From Symbiodinium natans (lineage: Eukaryota; Sar; Dinophyceae; Suessiales; Symbiodiniaceae): DNA of 13,138 nt. Every line of letters begins with the position of its first letter. Position 1 is the first letter of the stretch. Under the pieces are notes generated by a model. That model had not been told where the DNA came from. It saw only the letters and a list, made by a program, of their open reading frames with translations, and did not search any database. Shown here in pieces: positions 1-6,954 of the stretch. Where the stretch lies: positions 336,798-349,935 of the forward strand of contig CAJNDS010002594.1 of NCBI GenBank assembly GCA_905221605.1, written 5' to 3'. Made by a program: the position numbers and the translations under genes.

Positions 1-73
1 TTGCGGGTTCTGGGACAAAGGCTAAGTCATTCGATTTGTCGGGATTGTTTCAACATTATTCAATATGTAACAG

Positions 74-520
74 TTGTCTGGGTTGCCAACGACTTGGCAT
101 CGCCGCCGGGCGCTGACGAAAGACGCGCGTAAGCTGCCGCGGTGGCCCATGCAGCCGAGACATAAAGCCTGCATTGGTCCCCACGGCTGCTTGTGCATGT
201 CTTTAGTCAACTCCTGGATTCCACCGTTGGCGTTCTGCAGTCCGGCGGTGAGCAGCTCTTTTGAAGCTCGAAAATCCGGACGACTGTTACATGTTGAGAC
301 AATCAGAACTCGCGTGATTGAGATGCTGACGTTGGCCTGCACCTGGGCACTGAAGGCCGCGCAGCTTGAGAAAACGAATCTGGAGCAGGCCATGCCATGA
401 AAAGAATCATACTTCTATCTGGACACAGCCCTGTTCAAGGCGCTGGTGTCAGAGAAGGCGCGCAGCGAAGACCTCCATGAGAGGCCCATGTCGCAGACAT
501 TGCAGTATTGTCTACGCTAG
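74..520 (+). pseudogene. Open frame broken by one in-frame TGA; product unknown
   Basis: One + strand frame is open from 74 to 520 except for a TGA at 398-400. The part before the stop ends in a Leu/Ala/Glu/Lys-rich helical stretch (EMLTLACTWALKAAQLEKTN). The part after it continues in the same frame with a helical segment that begins YFYLDTALFKALVSEKARSE and stops at a TAG at 518-520. The first ATG in frame is near 149. An antisense frame (393-22) overlaps and cannot be excluded. I do not recognise a domain. It could be a decayed gene, two exons with the TGA inside a tiny intron, or chance. The continuity of frame across the stop is seen; the coding status is inferred. Confidence 0.2.
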
Positions 521-559
521 CTTTCTTCAATTAGTGGTGACACCTTCGCACCCTCAGCT

Positions 560-586
560 ATCATCTACATCATCCACATCATGTAA
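560..586. repeat. Three 9-bp units, ATCATC(T/C)AC type
   Basis: Units atcatctac, atcatccac and atcatgtaa lie head to tail. On the minus strand they would encode an Asp-Asp-Val repeat. The array is too short to call more than a local slippage repeat. Confidence 0.75.
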
Positions 587-660
587 ATCCGAAAATCCTT
601 GGCGCCTGTCTTGTCTTAAGCCTTGTGCTTCTGTGATTTCGGTGACCTCCCACTCAGAAA

Positions 661-1030
661 GCAGAAAACCCTTTTCACTCTGAAAGGAAGCCCCAAGAAG
701 CCCCCGAAACCTTGAAAGGTAGCAAGGCCTAAAACCCCAAACACGAGTGTGCACCCCACACCCTGGACTGTCCGCATGACGTCTTGCTTGAACTTGATTT
801 TGACCTAAATGCTGAGCCCTAAAAGTAGAATCCTCTAGACAGCTCTGAACCCTGACCCCAAAAGTTTGAAACCGTCAACCTTAAAACGATCGGGAGTGGC
901 GAACCCTGAAAGCCCTCAACCCAAACCCTCCAGCCCTTATGCCGAAAGCCCCTACTTGTTAAACGCTAAAATGAGTAACCCAAGAACCCTAAGCCTCGCC
1001 AAGGTAGATAGAAGCCCGAACCCCGAGAAA
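661..1030. repeat. Degenerate telomere-like C/A-rich tract (AACCCT/CCCTAAA)
   Basis: The + strand is C/A-rich and studded with AACCCT-like words. ACCCT occurs near 668, 849, 903, 924 and 986, an exact CCCTAAA is at 817-823, and there are several CCCCAAA and CCCTGAA variants. The spacing is irregular, so this is not a young array. TTTAGGG-type telomeres are known from plants and have been reported from dinoflagellates. A decayed interstitial telomeric block is therefore one reading, and a simple C/A-biased low-complexity tract is the other. The frame at 866-1126 (+) lies mostly inside it and is treated as spurious. Confidence 0.4.
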
Positions 1031-1400
1031 TACACACGTGATCTTAGGTGGTGGCAGGAGATGAAACCATCAGCAATCAAACAAAAACTCCCGTGCTCTT
1101 TTGTGCCCCGCCGCTGGCCCCCATGACCCTTGCTGCTACATCGCACCTCTACTGAAGCTCTTCCTTTACCCATCTTGGACAACAGGAGATGTGGGCACCA
1201 CAGGCGAAGGTTGAAGAAACGTAAGATTTAATGAGTAATATCATGTAATGTCAGTTGGTCTCCTAGAATGAAGCTGTGCGAAAGCCCCACAGAAGCCGTG
1301 CGTGTTGCTGAGCCAGGCTGAGTACGTCTGATGGCACGGCACAGTCCTCTAAGACAGAGTTGTCGAATCAGCAGGCGTGATTTGAGTGAAATTCTTGCAG
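1031..1400. other. No supportable gene
   Basis: Short frames exist on both strands (for example 1638-1228 on minus, 136 codons, overlapping the candidate that follows) but none shows a motif. The stretch ends in attcttgcag at 1391-1400, which resembles a 3' splice site for the next candidate exon. Confidence 0.5.
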
Positions 1401-1664
1401 TCGCATGCTGGCCTGCATGCACTTTGGGAGGACATGGCTGGTGGATTGAGGTCAGCCAACCAGAAGCTAGAGGACGGTCTGGAACGTGGAATACTGCCAT
1501 GACTGCCTTGTGCTTCTTTGCAATGACCAGGCAGAGCTGGATAAAGAGCAGACGGAGAGAAAAAGAATTCTCCACGATTTGTGGGGGCCCTACAACATTT
1601 GCTGGACAGGGTTGAGTTTGCCACGGAAGTCCGATCATCCAAGAGCGATAACTGGCTCGAATGA
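1401..1664 (+). CDS. Candidate two-exon helical fragment, unknown function
   Basis: After an acceptor-like TTGCAG at 1400 a + frame reads about 28 residues, rich in Leu, Glu and Lys (for example GGLRSANQKLEDGLE), before a TGA at 1500. The same frame is open again from about 1546 to a TGA at 1662-1664, with a helical tail that includes GALQHLLDRVEFATE. A GT at 1486-1487 (or 1477-1478) and an AG at 1550-1551 would remove a 66- or 75-base intron. Both joins leave phase 1 on each side and skip the stops. A third frame between them (1472-1716) also looks charged and helical, so the assignment is not unique. No family is recognised. Splicing is inferred from site matches and phase only. Confidence 0.25.
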
Positions 1665-1900
1665 GTCGGGGCCAGCCACCACTCTTTTCAGGAACCCAGC
1701 AGGGTTATGTGCCTAACTGCATCTATGCACATTGTGATTTTCTCACGAGAGTCTGCAAGTTTCAAAGACCCGCTTTGGCCCTTTGGGCCTTCGTCAGCCT
1801 CGGCCTTTCTCATATCTCGAGAAGAACTCGACTCCGGATGGTATTCGGCTGAAGAGCCAGAACAAAACACGAAAGCCACAGGTCATCCTGCAGATCAAGG

Positions 1901-1970
1901 GGCAAGATGTCAAAAGATGTCAAAAGATGTCGAAAGATGTCAAAAGATGTGACAAGATGTCACAGGATGT
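1901..1970 (+). repeat. 10-bp minisatellite, seven exact-period units
   Basis: Seven 10-base units follow one another with no indel, and every unit ends in GATGT. The commonest unit is caaaagatgt (three identical copies). The first and the last two units are the most diverged. The period is not a multiple of three, so it is not a peptide repeat, although it crosses frames at 1707-2049. A 10-bp period equals roughly one turn of B-DNA. No function is shown. Confidence 0.95.
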
Positions 1971-2636
1971 CACCGGACACCATCATCTTCTTTCCAAGAA
2001 AGCCGGCCGAATCGTCCGGTATCGGGGAGTTTCGCTTCGCCAGCAGTGAGGATCAATAAGGCAAATTTCGGGGATTCGGTGATTGCCGCACTGTTCTTCT
2101 AGCGTTTAGCACGACATAGCGCGTCTTGCGAAGGCCACACCATGAAGGCCACGCGTGATATGACACGGTTGGCACTTTTTGCAAATTATGGCTGTTGCAC
2201 AGGTGTACGGCTGGCACAAGGGAGATGTGGTCATCAGTCCATCGTAGACCAGACTCGTTCTTTGAAGCACCCGGACTGTACATCGCAGACTTTGGCGCCT
2301 CTCTCCGTGTCTGTCTCGGCTGCCCTCAAGGTTGCTCCTTACATCTCTTTGCCCAATGCCTGGGAGCTTACGAGCGTTGGGAATCATTTATTCGCTAGAC
2401 GCGGGCCGTTTGCAGTAGGATTTCCAACTAAAAGAGGTTTAGAGCAAGAAGATTGTTTCAAGGTTATAAGGTCATCAGTGACAAGAGGCCGACTGCTCCG
2501 TCGCGGCTGTCATTAAACCCGATGCCCGCCTGCAGAGCTGCACAGATGGGCGAGACGCCTTGTAAGGACTTTCCAGCCCCTCTTCAATTAAAAGTCCGGA
2601 TCTTTCACGGGATGCGAGCCTCGGTGTGAGCTCTAC
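1971..2636. other. No recognisable gene; one ATG frame noted
   Basis: The best frame is + 2142-2516, 124 codons from an ATG in the context caccATGa. It has no recognisable domain, signal peptide or low-complexity bias. A second + frame (2195-2398) and minus frames (2387-2106, 2283-2053) overlap it, and none is clearly better. I do not call a gene here. Confidence 0.4.
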
Positions 2637-3185
2637 ATGGGCCAGCGCCACTTAATGTTAACCGTGCCGTGCGCGTACTGTTGTTTGCGTAAGTTGGCTT
2701 GCCTGAAGAAGGAAGTGCTTTCATTGGGCCTTGCAGTTGCCTGGCAGAGCCTCAGCTTCTCCAATGCAAGGCAACGGCTGAAGCGAACAGAGCTCAAAGA
2801 CCTGGAAAGGCGGTCGGCGCTTCCTGGCATCCTTGTTGCATCGATTTGCTCTCGCGCAGTCTGGACAGCGAGATATCTCCCGTGGCACCGGCACACGAGA
2901 GTCACGAGAGACAGGCACAGCCGTGTGTTTGATGATTTTTGTGTGTCCGTTATGTCCGTTATGTCCGCATTGCGAGTCGAGTCGAACCGGAGGTGCCGGA
3001 TGCAAAGTGAGAGGCTTCCCCGTGTTCTGACGTTCTGGCGCGAGCCATGCAAAGACTGCGTGGACTCGGGCTCGGCTCTGCGGGGCTGCAGCTGCTCTCA
3101 AGTTCCCCTTTTTTTGCCACGGGGGGAGCCTTGCATCAGCTCAGCAGGTTCAGCAGGGCTTAGAGGAATGGTTTCAGCCATGTGA
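2637..3185 (+). other. 182-codon open frame, probably not a gene
   Basis: This frame is among the two longest in the window. It contains a basic central part and a Cys/Ser-rich end, with no motif I recognise. It runs through the 9-bp repeat at 2944-2970, and minus frames of 139 and 126 codons (3052-2633 and 3101-2721) occupy the same bases. At this base composition about one frame of this length is expected by chance in 13 kb read in six frames. A real exon inside it remains possible. Confidence 0.15.
2944..2970. repeat. Three 9-bp units, TGTCCGTTA type
   Basis: The units are tgtccgtta, tgtccgtta and tgtccgcat, directly adjacent. About 35 bases upstream, cacgagagt and cacgagaga (2894-2911) form a second, two-unit 9-bp repeat. 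The copy number and period match the array at 560-586, but the sequence is unrelated. Confidence 0.85.
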
Positions 3186-3299
3186 CAACCCAACAGCTTA
3201 AGCCCTCAAAAATCACAGGAGGGCCTGCGCATTGATCATGTACCGTGATCCTGTCTTGTCCAATCAGCTTTGATTTTGCTTTTGCCCGGCCTTGCCTCC

Positions 3300-3869
3300 A
3301 TGACAGCTATATTTGCTTCTGTGCCATCCCCTTTGTACATCAGTCCACAGTACCGCACCTTGCTGGCAACTGAGCAACACATGACATTAGCAGCCATCGC
3401 CCAGAGCACTACTCCAATCACTTTCATGGTTAAGCCTTGTGTCAAGCCTTTCCCATCACTGGTGCTAGGACCTTGCGTAGCTGGTTGCAGTGGGATGATG
3501 GTGATAGCAATGTTGGTGAGCATGATGAGAAAGAGGAAGAGTAAGCGTGCCGATAGTGACAAGAGCAGCAGCACATCAACAAATCAAGCACACCCTGAAG
3601 AACCATGCATGCCACAACCGTCATGTAGCAGCAACCATGATGCATGCACAGATGTAGTAAGCGCCTATGTTCAGGCCCTGTGGCTATGTCTGTGCTCGCT
3701 GCACACCTTGCTTTCATACCATGTGCGCACAGCAACATTGCATAAACGGGAGGTGTACCATCGTCCTGGCAGCCCCAGCCGTTTGCTGAGTCGGGGGTTG
3801 TTAGCTCTTGAACAGTTCGCACTTCGGCTTTACAAGTACTGCAACGCAGTACAGTTGAGCGGAACATAG
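3300..3869 (+). CDS. Weak candidate: 189-codon ATG frame with a membrane segment
   Basis: The frame is open from 3270, with its first ATG at 3300. A hydrophobic segment (GMMVIAMLVSMM, around residue 72 of the ATG product) is followed at once by a basic RKRKSKR cluster and a Ser/Asp/Lys-rich stretch, the layout of a single-pass membrane protein. A second hydrophobic stretch lies about 60 residues later. A GTAAGC donor-like site falls inside the basic cluster at 3541, so the frame may be cut by an intron. Two minus-strand frames with equally natural composition overlap it. No family is recognised. Chance is a serious alternative. Confidence 0.15.
   Translation: MTAIFASVPSPLYISPQYRTLLATEQHMTLAAIAQSTTPITFMVKPCVKPFPSLVLGPCVAGCSGMMVIAMLVSMMRKRKSKRADSDKSSSTSTNQAHPEEPCMPQPSCSSNHDACTDVVSAYVQALWLCLCSLHTLLSYHVRTATLHKREVYHRPGSPSRLLSRGLLALEQFALRLYKYCNAVQLSGT
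3442..3867 (-). CDS. Weak candidate: Cys-rich, possibly zinc-binding N-terminus
   Basis: An ATG at 3867 opens a 141-codon minus frame. Cysteines at residues 9 and 12 (CSTC) are followed by C33, C47, H49 and C55, a spacing that could bind zinc, although I cannot match it to a named finger. A donor-like CAAG/GTGTGC occurs at 3707/3706, which would end the exon after residue 53. Downstream of that the frame becomes a run of Cys, His and Ser that looks like read-through. Another minus frame (3574-3236) with a hydrophobic start overlaps the far end. The + frame at 3300-3869 covers the same bases, and at most one is likely to be real. Confidence 0.2.
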   Translation of the reverse strand: MFRSTVLRCSTCKAEVRTVQELTTPDSANGWGCQDDGTPPVYAMLLCAHGMKARCAASTDIATGPEHRRLLHLCMHHGCCYMTVVACMVLQGVLDLLMCCCSCHYRHAYSSSFSSCSPTLLSPSSHCNQLRKVLAPVMGKA

Positions 3870-4051
3870 CAATGGGGTTGGAGCCTGTGGGCTAGAGCTG
3901 GAGATTGCTTGCATTGCAAGGCCAGCATTTAGGAGTTGGGAGGCTGCATTAAAAGACTTTTCTTAACATCATGCCTAGCCTGACTAGCCGAGTCCTGCAA
4001 CTGGGCCTCGGAGGCCAGCAGCCATAATTGTGTGGTGCTTGATATCTCCAT

Positions 4052-4228
4052 ATGGCGACTGCCCTAGGCCCTGGTGGCGAGTCAGCTCTCCTTCGCTGGG
4101 TCGGGAGCTTTGGGGCTACGGGACGAGTGGCAGTGACAGCGTCTGAAGCAGAACATGGACGGCATCCGCGTGTTTTCGTTGTTCTCGAGAATGCCGAAAT
4201 CAAGCCGTGGCATAGCGGCTCAACGTAG
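4052..4228 (+). CDS. Small ATG frame, 58 residues, unknown
   Basis: An ATG at 4052 in the favourable context catATGGCG opens a frame to a TAG at 4226-4228. It begins MATALGPGGESALLRWVGSF and later has a hydrophobic/charged stretch, RVFVVLENAEIKPW. The composition is Ala/Gly/Val-rich with mixed charges, like a folded domain. An 18-codon ATG frame lies just upstream in the same phase (near 3971). Minus frame 4251-3949 overlaps but is Pro/Arg/Thr-rich and less convincing. It may be a first exon whose true 3' end is a splice donor before the TAG. No family is recognised. Confidence 0.28.
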   Translation: MATALGPGGESALLRWVGSFGATGRVAVTASEAEHGRHPRVFVVLENAEIKPWHSGST

Positions 4229-4361
4229 CAGCTGGAGGTTAGGCACGGCATCCAGAAGGCAACCCTTTACAACCGCCACTAGCAGTAGCATGCAGCAGTA
4301 GGTCATGAAGGTCATCTAACTGTATTGAGCAGACCGACATTGCCGTGCACGTAAAAGGGGC

Positions 4362-4511
4362 ATGGCGTCGGCTGCTGACGTGGCATTGGCCAAGGTGGTG
4401 CAGCTCTTCTCTGCGCACGTGCCTGGTGATGGTGACACGACAGAAGCAGCCATGAAAGCAGCGGCATTTGCTTCATCTTCCCCTGGCCTTCCTCCGGTCT
4501 CCCCTAACTAA
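4362..4511 (+). CDS. Small ATG frame, 49 residues, Ala-rich helix
   Basis: An ATG at 4362 in the context ggcATGGCG (again ATGGCG) opens a frame to a TAA at 4509-4511. It starts MASAADVALAKVVQLFSAHV, which can form an amphipathic helix, followed by an acidic turn and a second Ala-rich stretch. The end (SSSPGLPPVSPN) looks like read-through into a pyrimidine-rich stretch, so the real coding part may stop near 4465. It follows the frame at 4052-4228 on the same strand and precedes the helical frame ending at 4704. All three could be parts of one spliced gene. The function is unknown. Confidence 0.28.
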   Translation: MASAADVALAKVVQLFSAHVPGDGDTTEAAMKAAAFASSSPGLPPVSPN

Positions 4512-4533
4512 AATGAGACGTCTGAGGCATGGT

Positions 4534-4704
4534 TCCCGTGGAGCCTGGGCCAGAAAGTGTGCCAGTGTAGAGCGCCGGCTGGAGGGATTGCAAGATGCTG
4601 CGACTGAAGCGGCACTTGAGGCATTTCTCAAGAAGGTCCTCAAGGTCTGCTGCCAGATGCCTGATGCTGACCTGGACCGCCTCTTGCAGGCGGGTCACAT
4701 GTGA
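4534..4704 (+). CDS. Helical C-terminal-like fragment, unknown
   Basis: This + frame, open from at least 4468, becomes strongly helical from about 4555. It has Glu/Leu/Lys/Ala periodicity (for example RRLEGLQDAATEAALEAFL) and ends DADLDRLLQAGHM before a TGA at 4702-4704. It is shifted by one base from the frame at 4362-4511. A single gene would need an intron or a frameshift between about 4465 and 4555; acceptor-like CAG occurs at 4549-4551. The 150 bases after the stop hold nothing coding-like and could be 3' untranslated sequence. No family is recognised. Confidence 0.25.
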   Translation, partial: SRGAWARKCASVERRLEGLQDAATEAALEAFLKKVLKVCCQMPDADLDRLLQAGHM

Positions 4705-4887
4705 CGTGGGTCATCTGGAACACGCATAAACTTCAAAAACATCGTCATCACTTATCTCGATTTGCTGCCGAGGCAGTGGACACACAACAAACTGGAAAGG
4801 CGGGTTCTGCGGCGTGAGGGTCCGAGCGAGAGTGAGATCTCAGAGTCTGACCAGTGTCAGAGGTTCAGCACCAGCACAATGAAATAG

Positions 4888-5265
4888 GCAAATTCAAATG
4901 CAAGCCCAAAATACCAACAGCCGCTTTTTCGTGCATCTGCCGTCGCTGTCGTAATCCTCTGCGGTTCTCCAGAAGCCTGTGAGAATGGTACTCCATCCCA
5001 CGGACTATGGCAGACAAAGTACATCCATGCAGACAAAGGCGTGCACTTGTTTCTGGCTTCGGGAGCAGCATCTCCAATGGAAACAGCATCTGTACGGTCA
5101 AATGCGTTAATGCATGTTGATGCTCTGGTTCGTTTTGGTTGCCGTGCCAAATCCAGTTGGGAACTTGCAAGATGCAGGATTCAACATGGGTTGAGAAGGT
5201 GCAAGAGATTCACAGCCCATCAACACCTTTGCTGTCGTTTGTTCGTCTTGCCAACTTCAACTTGA
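4888..5265 (+). CDS. 125-codon open frame without a 5' ATG, possible internal exon
   Basis: The + frame is open from the TAG at 4885-4887 to the TGA at 5263-5265. The middle reads like a folded protein (for example HADKGVHLFLASGAASPMET), with no recognised domain. The first in-frame ATG is well inside, so it would be an internal exon. CAG and AAG acceptor-like sites lie near 4903-4920, and a GAAG/GTGCAA donor-like site near 5199. The minus frame 5150-4857, which ends in a hydrophobic tail (FEFAYFIVLVLNL), is an equally tenable alternative. Confidence 0.18.
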   Translation, partial: ANSNASPKYQQPLFRASAVAVVILCGSPEACENGTPSHGLWQTKYIHADKGVHLFLASGAASPMETASVRSNALMHVDALVRFGCRAKSSWELARCRIQHGLRRCKRFTAHQHLCCRLFVLPTST

Positions 5266-5426
5266 CACTCATTGTCCTCATTGTGAGGCTTTGTTAGTCT
5301 TGCCACCCTGGCATGGTTTCAAGATCGACAGAAAGCGTTTACAGACGTTGACTGTGCCAGGTAGCTTCACTGATAAACGCTGTTACCACATACTGTCACA
5401 TACTGAGACAAGGAAGTATCTCACGC

Positions 5427-5777
5427 ATGCTGTGGCAGGTCATGCTGAGCCAATTCATCAACTGGATGTTCCGCACTTTTGAAGACAAGATCGAGGAGAC
5501 TATCCAGCTGGGATCAGCAGTATGCTCATTCTCCTTTATGCCACTGTGCAGGCATGGAAGTATACAAGTGAACATGTCCAGACGAAGTGCCAAGATCACT
5601 AGAAACCTCAACAAAAGTGCACTAATCATCCGTAGTCCTCGGGCATGGCCTTTCAGCGCCATCAAAAAGATTATCTCACAACCAACCTTCAAGAAACTGC
5701 TGAGATGCCTCTTGAGTCTCTTTTTGGTACAGTCACCAGATGACTTGCAGAGGAGTGGACAACAGACGATGAGTTAG
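5427..5777 (+). CDS. 116-codon ATG frame, unknown
   Basis: An ATG at 5427 opens a frame to a TAG at 5775-5777. The N-terminal third is Phe/Trp/Glu-rich (for example QFINWMFRTFEDKIEETIQL) and the remainder is basic. The T-rich run ending in gtacag at 5732 resembles a 3' splice site and lies inside this frame, which argues that its last part may be intron. The minus frame 5692-5396 overlaps. No motif is recognised. Confidence 0.15.
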   Translation: MLWQVMLSQFINWMFRTFEDKIEETIQLGSAVCSFSFMPLCRHGSIQVNMSRRSAKITRNLNKSALIIRSPRAWPFSAIKKIISQPTFKKLLRCLLSLFLVQSPDDLQRSGQQTMS

Positions 5778-6091
5778 AGGGCTTCTCTTCGGCGCTTCCA
5801 CCAGGACACGGTTGGCCGCAGCAGTGGTGCAGTCTGGCATTCGCATGGAGCAAGTTGAGCAAACTTGAGCGCTTCTACTTTGTATGCTTCGCATATCTTC
5901 GCATGTGTCGCAGTTTGAGCATGTTCAGGAACCGAGAAGCTGACACTGAGCTTTGTCTGCCCAGACAAATTCACGGACAAAGCCTTGGGCTACATCGGGG
6001 CAGGCGCAGGGTGTTCTTGAGACGGAACGTCTCAAGCCTGTGCATCTTCAAGGTGTTCCAGCTGGCAGAGCATAAGTCAACTGAGTTGTGA
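5744..6091 (+). CDS. 115-codon open frame after a strong acceptor-like site
   Basis: The frame follows a pyrimidine-rich stretch with AG at 5731-5732 and TTGCAG at 5745-5750. It reads acidic, then aromatic and Leu-rich (for example EEWTTDDELEGFSSALPPGH, then WSKLSKLERFYFVCF), and ends Arg-rich, which suggests that only the first half is real. Donor-like AAG/GTGTTC occurs at 6049/6050. A minus frame (5980-5774) overlaps. No family is recognised, and it is called as an exon only on site context and composition. Confidence 0.2.
   Translation, partial: LAEEWTTDDELEGFSSALPPGHGWPQQWCSLAFAWSKLSKLERFYFVCFAYLRMCRSLSMFRNREADTELCLPRQIHGQSLGLHRGRRRVFLRRNVSSLCIFKVFQLAEHKSTEL
6016..6036. other. Perfect 8-bp stem with 5-base loop
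   Basis: cttgagac at 6016-6023 pairs with gtctcaag at 6029-6036 around ggaac. There is no T-run after it, so it is not a bacterial terminator. It lies inside the weak frame at 5744-6091. Confidence 0.6.
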
Positions 6092-6954
6092 GGTTTGCCA
6101 GCGACATTGCAGAAACTGGCGCTGGCTCTGGAGTTCTCGTGCCTCGACGGGCCCCGGAGTTGATTCAGTTGCGCCCCCACATAGAGTAGAGTGGCCAGCA
6201 GTTCCATCAACTCCCATGCGAGAAAAAGCATGAGATGCCTGAAAGCGGAGGCTTAGACTTAGTCACTTCGACTCGCTTAGGTGGACGGAGTGCAAGATCA
6301 CGTCCGATGGATTCGCCCGATTGGCAACTGGTTTGCCGAAGGCTGCCGGCATGACAGAGACAGAGAGTCCCTCAAGTCTTTCTGAGTCCCTTTTGAGTCG
6401 CTTGTGCTTGCAAAGTCACTGCCGTCCTGGCCCCGCCCAGCCATCGCATGAAACGTGCAAGCGCTTGGCATGCAACAGCAGGGCCTGACTTCTCTGGATC
6501 TCATCATCAGAAACGATGAGCTTCCCGACAAGGTGCTCCGTTTGTGCTGTGCAGAACGCGAAGCTGTTCTAACTTTTGTTATGTCAGCATGCGTGTGACA
6601 TTCTGCTCCGTGAGAGCGGTCAGGCACTTCAAAGCTTGGCTGCCACTCTGCCGCCCGCGTTAACTCGGGAGCCTTGGCGATGAAATGGAAGGCTACTTTT
6701 TAGTCTCTCAAGGCTTGCAAAGCGGTGCATTGAAATACTATGCTTTGCGCGCAAGACTTTATTTGATTGTGTTTTTCACCGCGCGTAGAAAAATCCTGTT
6801 TGCGCGGTCACATTAATCTCGTTCACTCGTTCGCACATTAAAGTGGGTTTCATGCTTCATTTACTGCGTCAGAGGTGTAAACGCTACCCTAGCATCTTCA
6901 GATGCAGTAGCAAATTGTGGTGCTGACAACTTGGGACGACGCCTGGCTTAGGCA
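6092..6954. other. No supportable gene; AT-richer right half
   Basis: A + frame without an early ATG (6243-6488) and a minus frame (6627-6298) overlap; both are Ser/Thr/Cys-rich and motif-free. From about 6720 to 6870 the sequence is AT-richer. It carries a 7-bp inverted repeat, accgcgc at 6778-6784 and gcgcggt at 6802-6808, and two copies of cacattaa (6810-6817 and 6833-6840). This could be intergenic or intronic; nothing functional is shown. Confidence 0.45.

Noticed and set aside
866-1126. 86-codon + frame
   Set aside because: Most of it is translation of the C/A-rich telomere-like tract.
1783-2049. Frame with Lys/Met/Asp-rich repeats
   Set aside because: It reads through the 10-bp minisatellite, whose period is not a multiple of three.
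6016-6036. Stem-loop as a transcription terminator
   Set aside because: No T-run follows and the window does not look bacterial.
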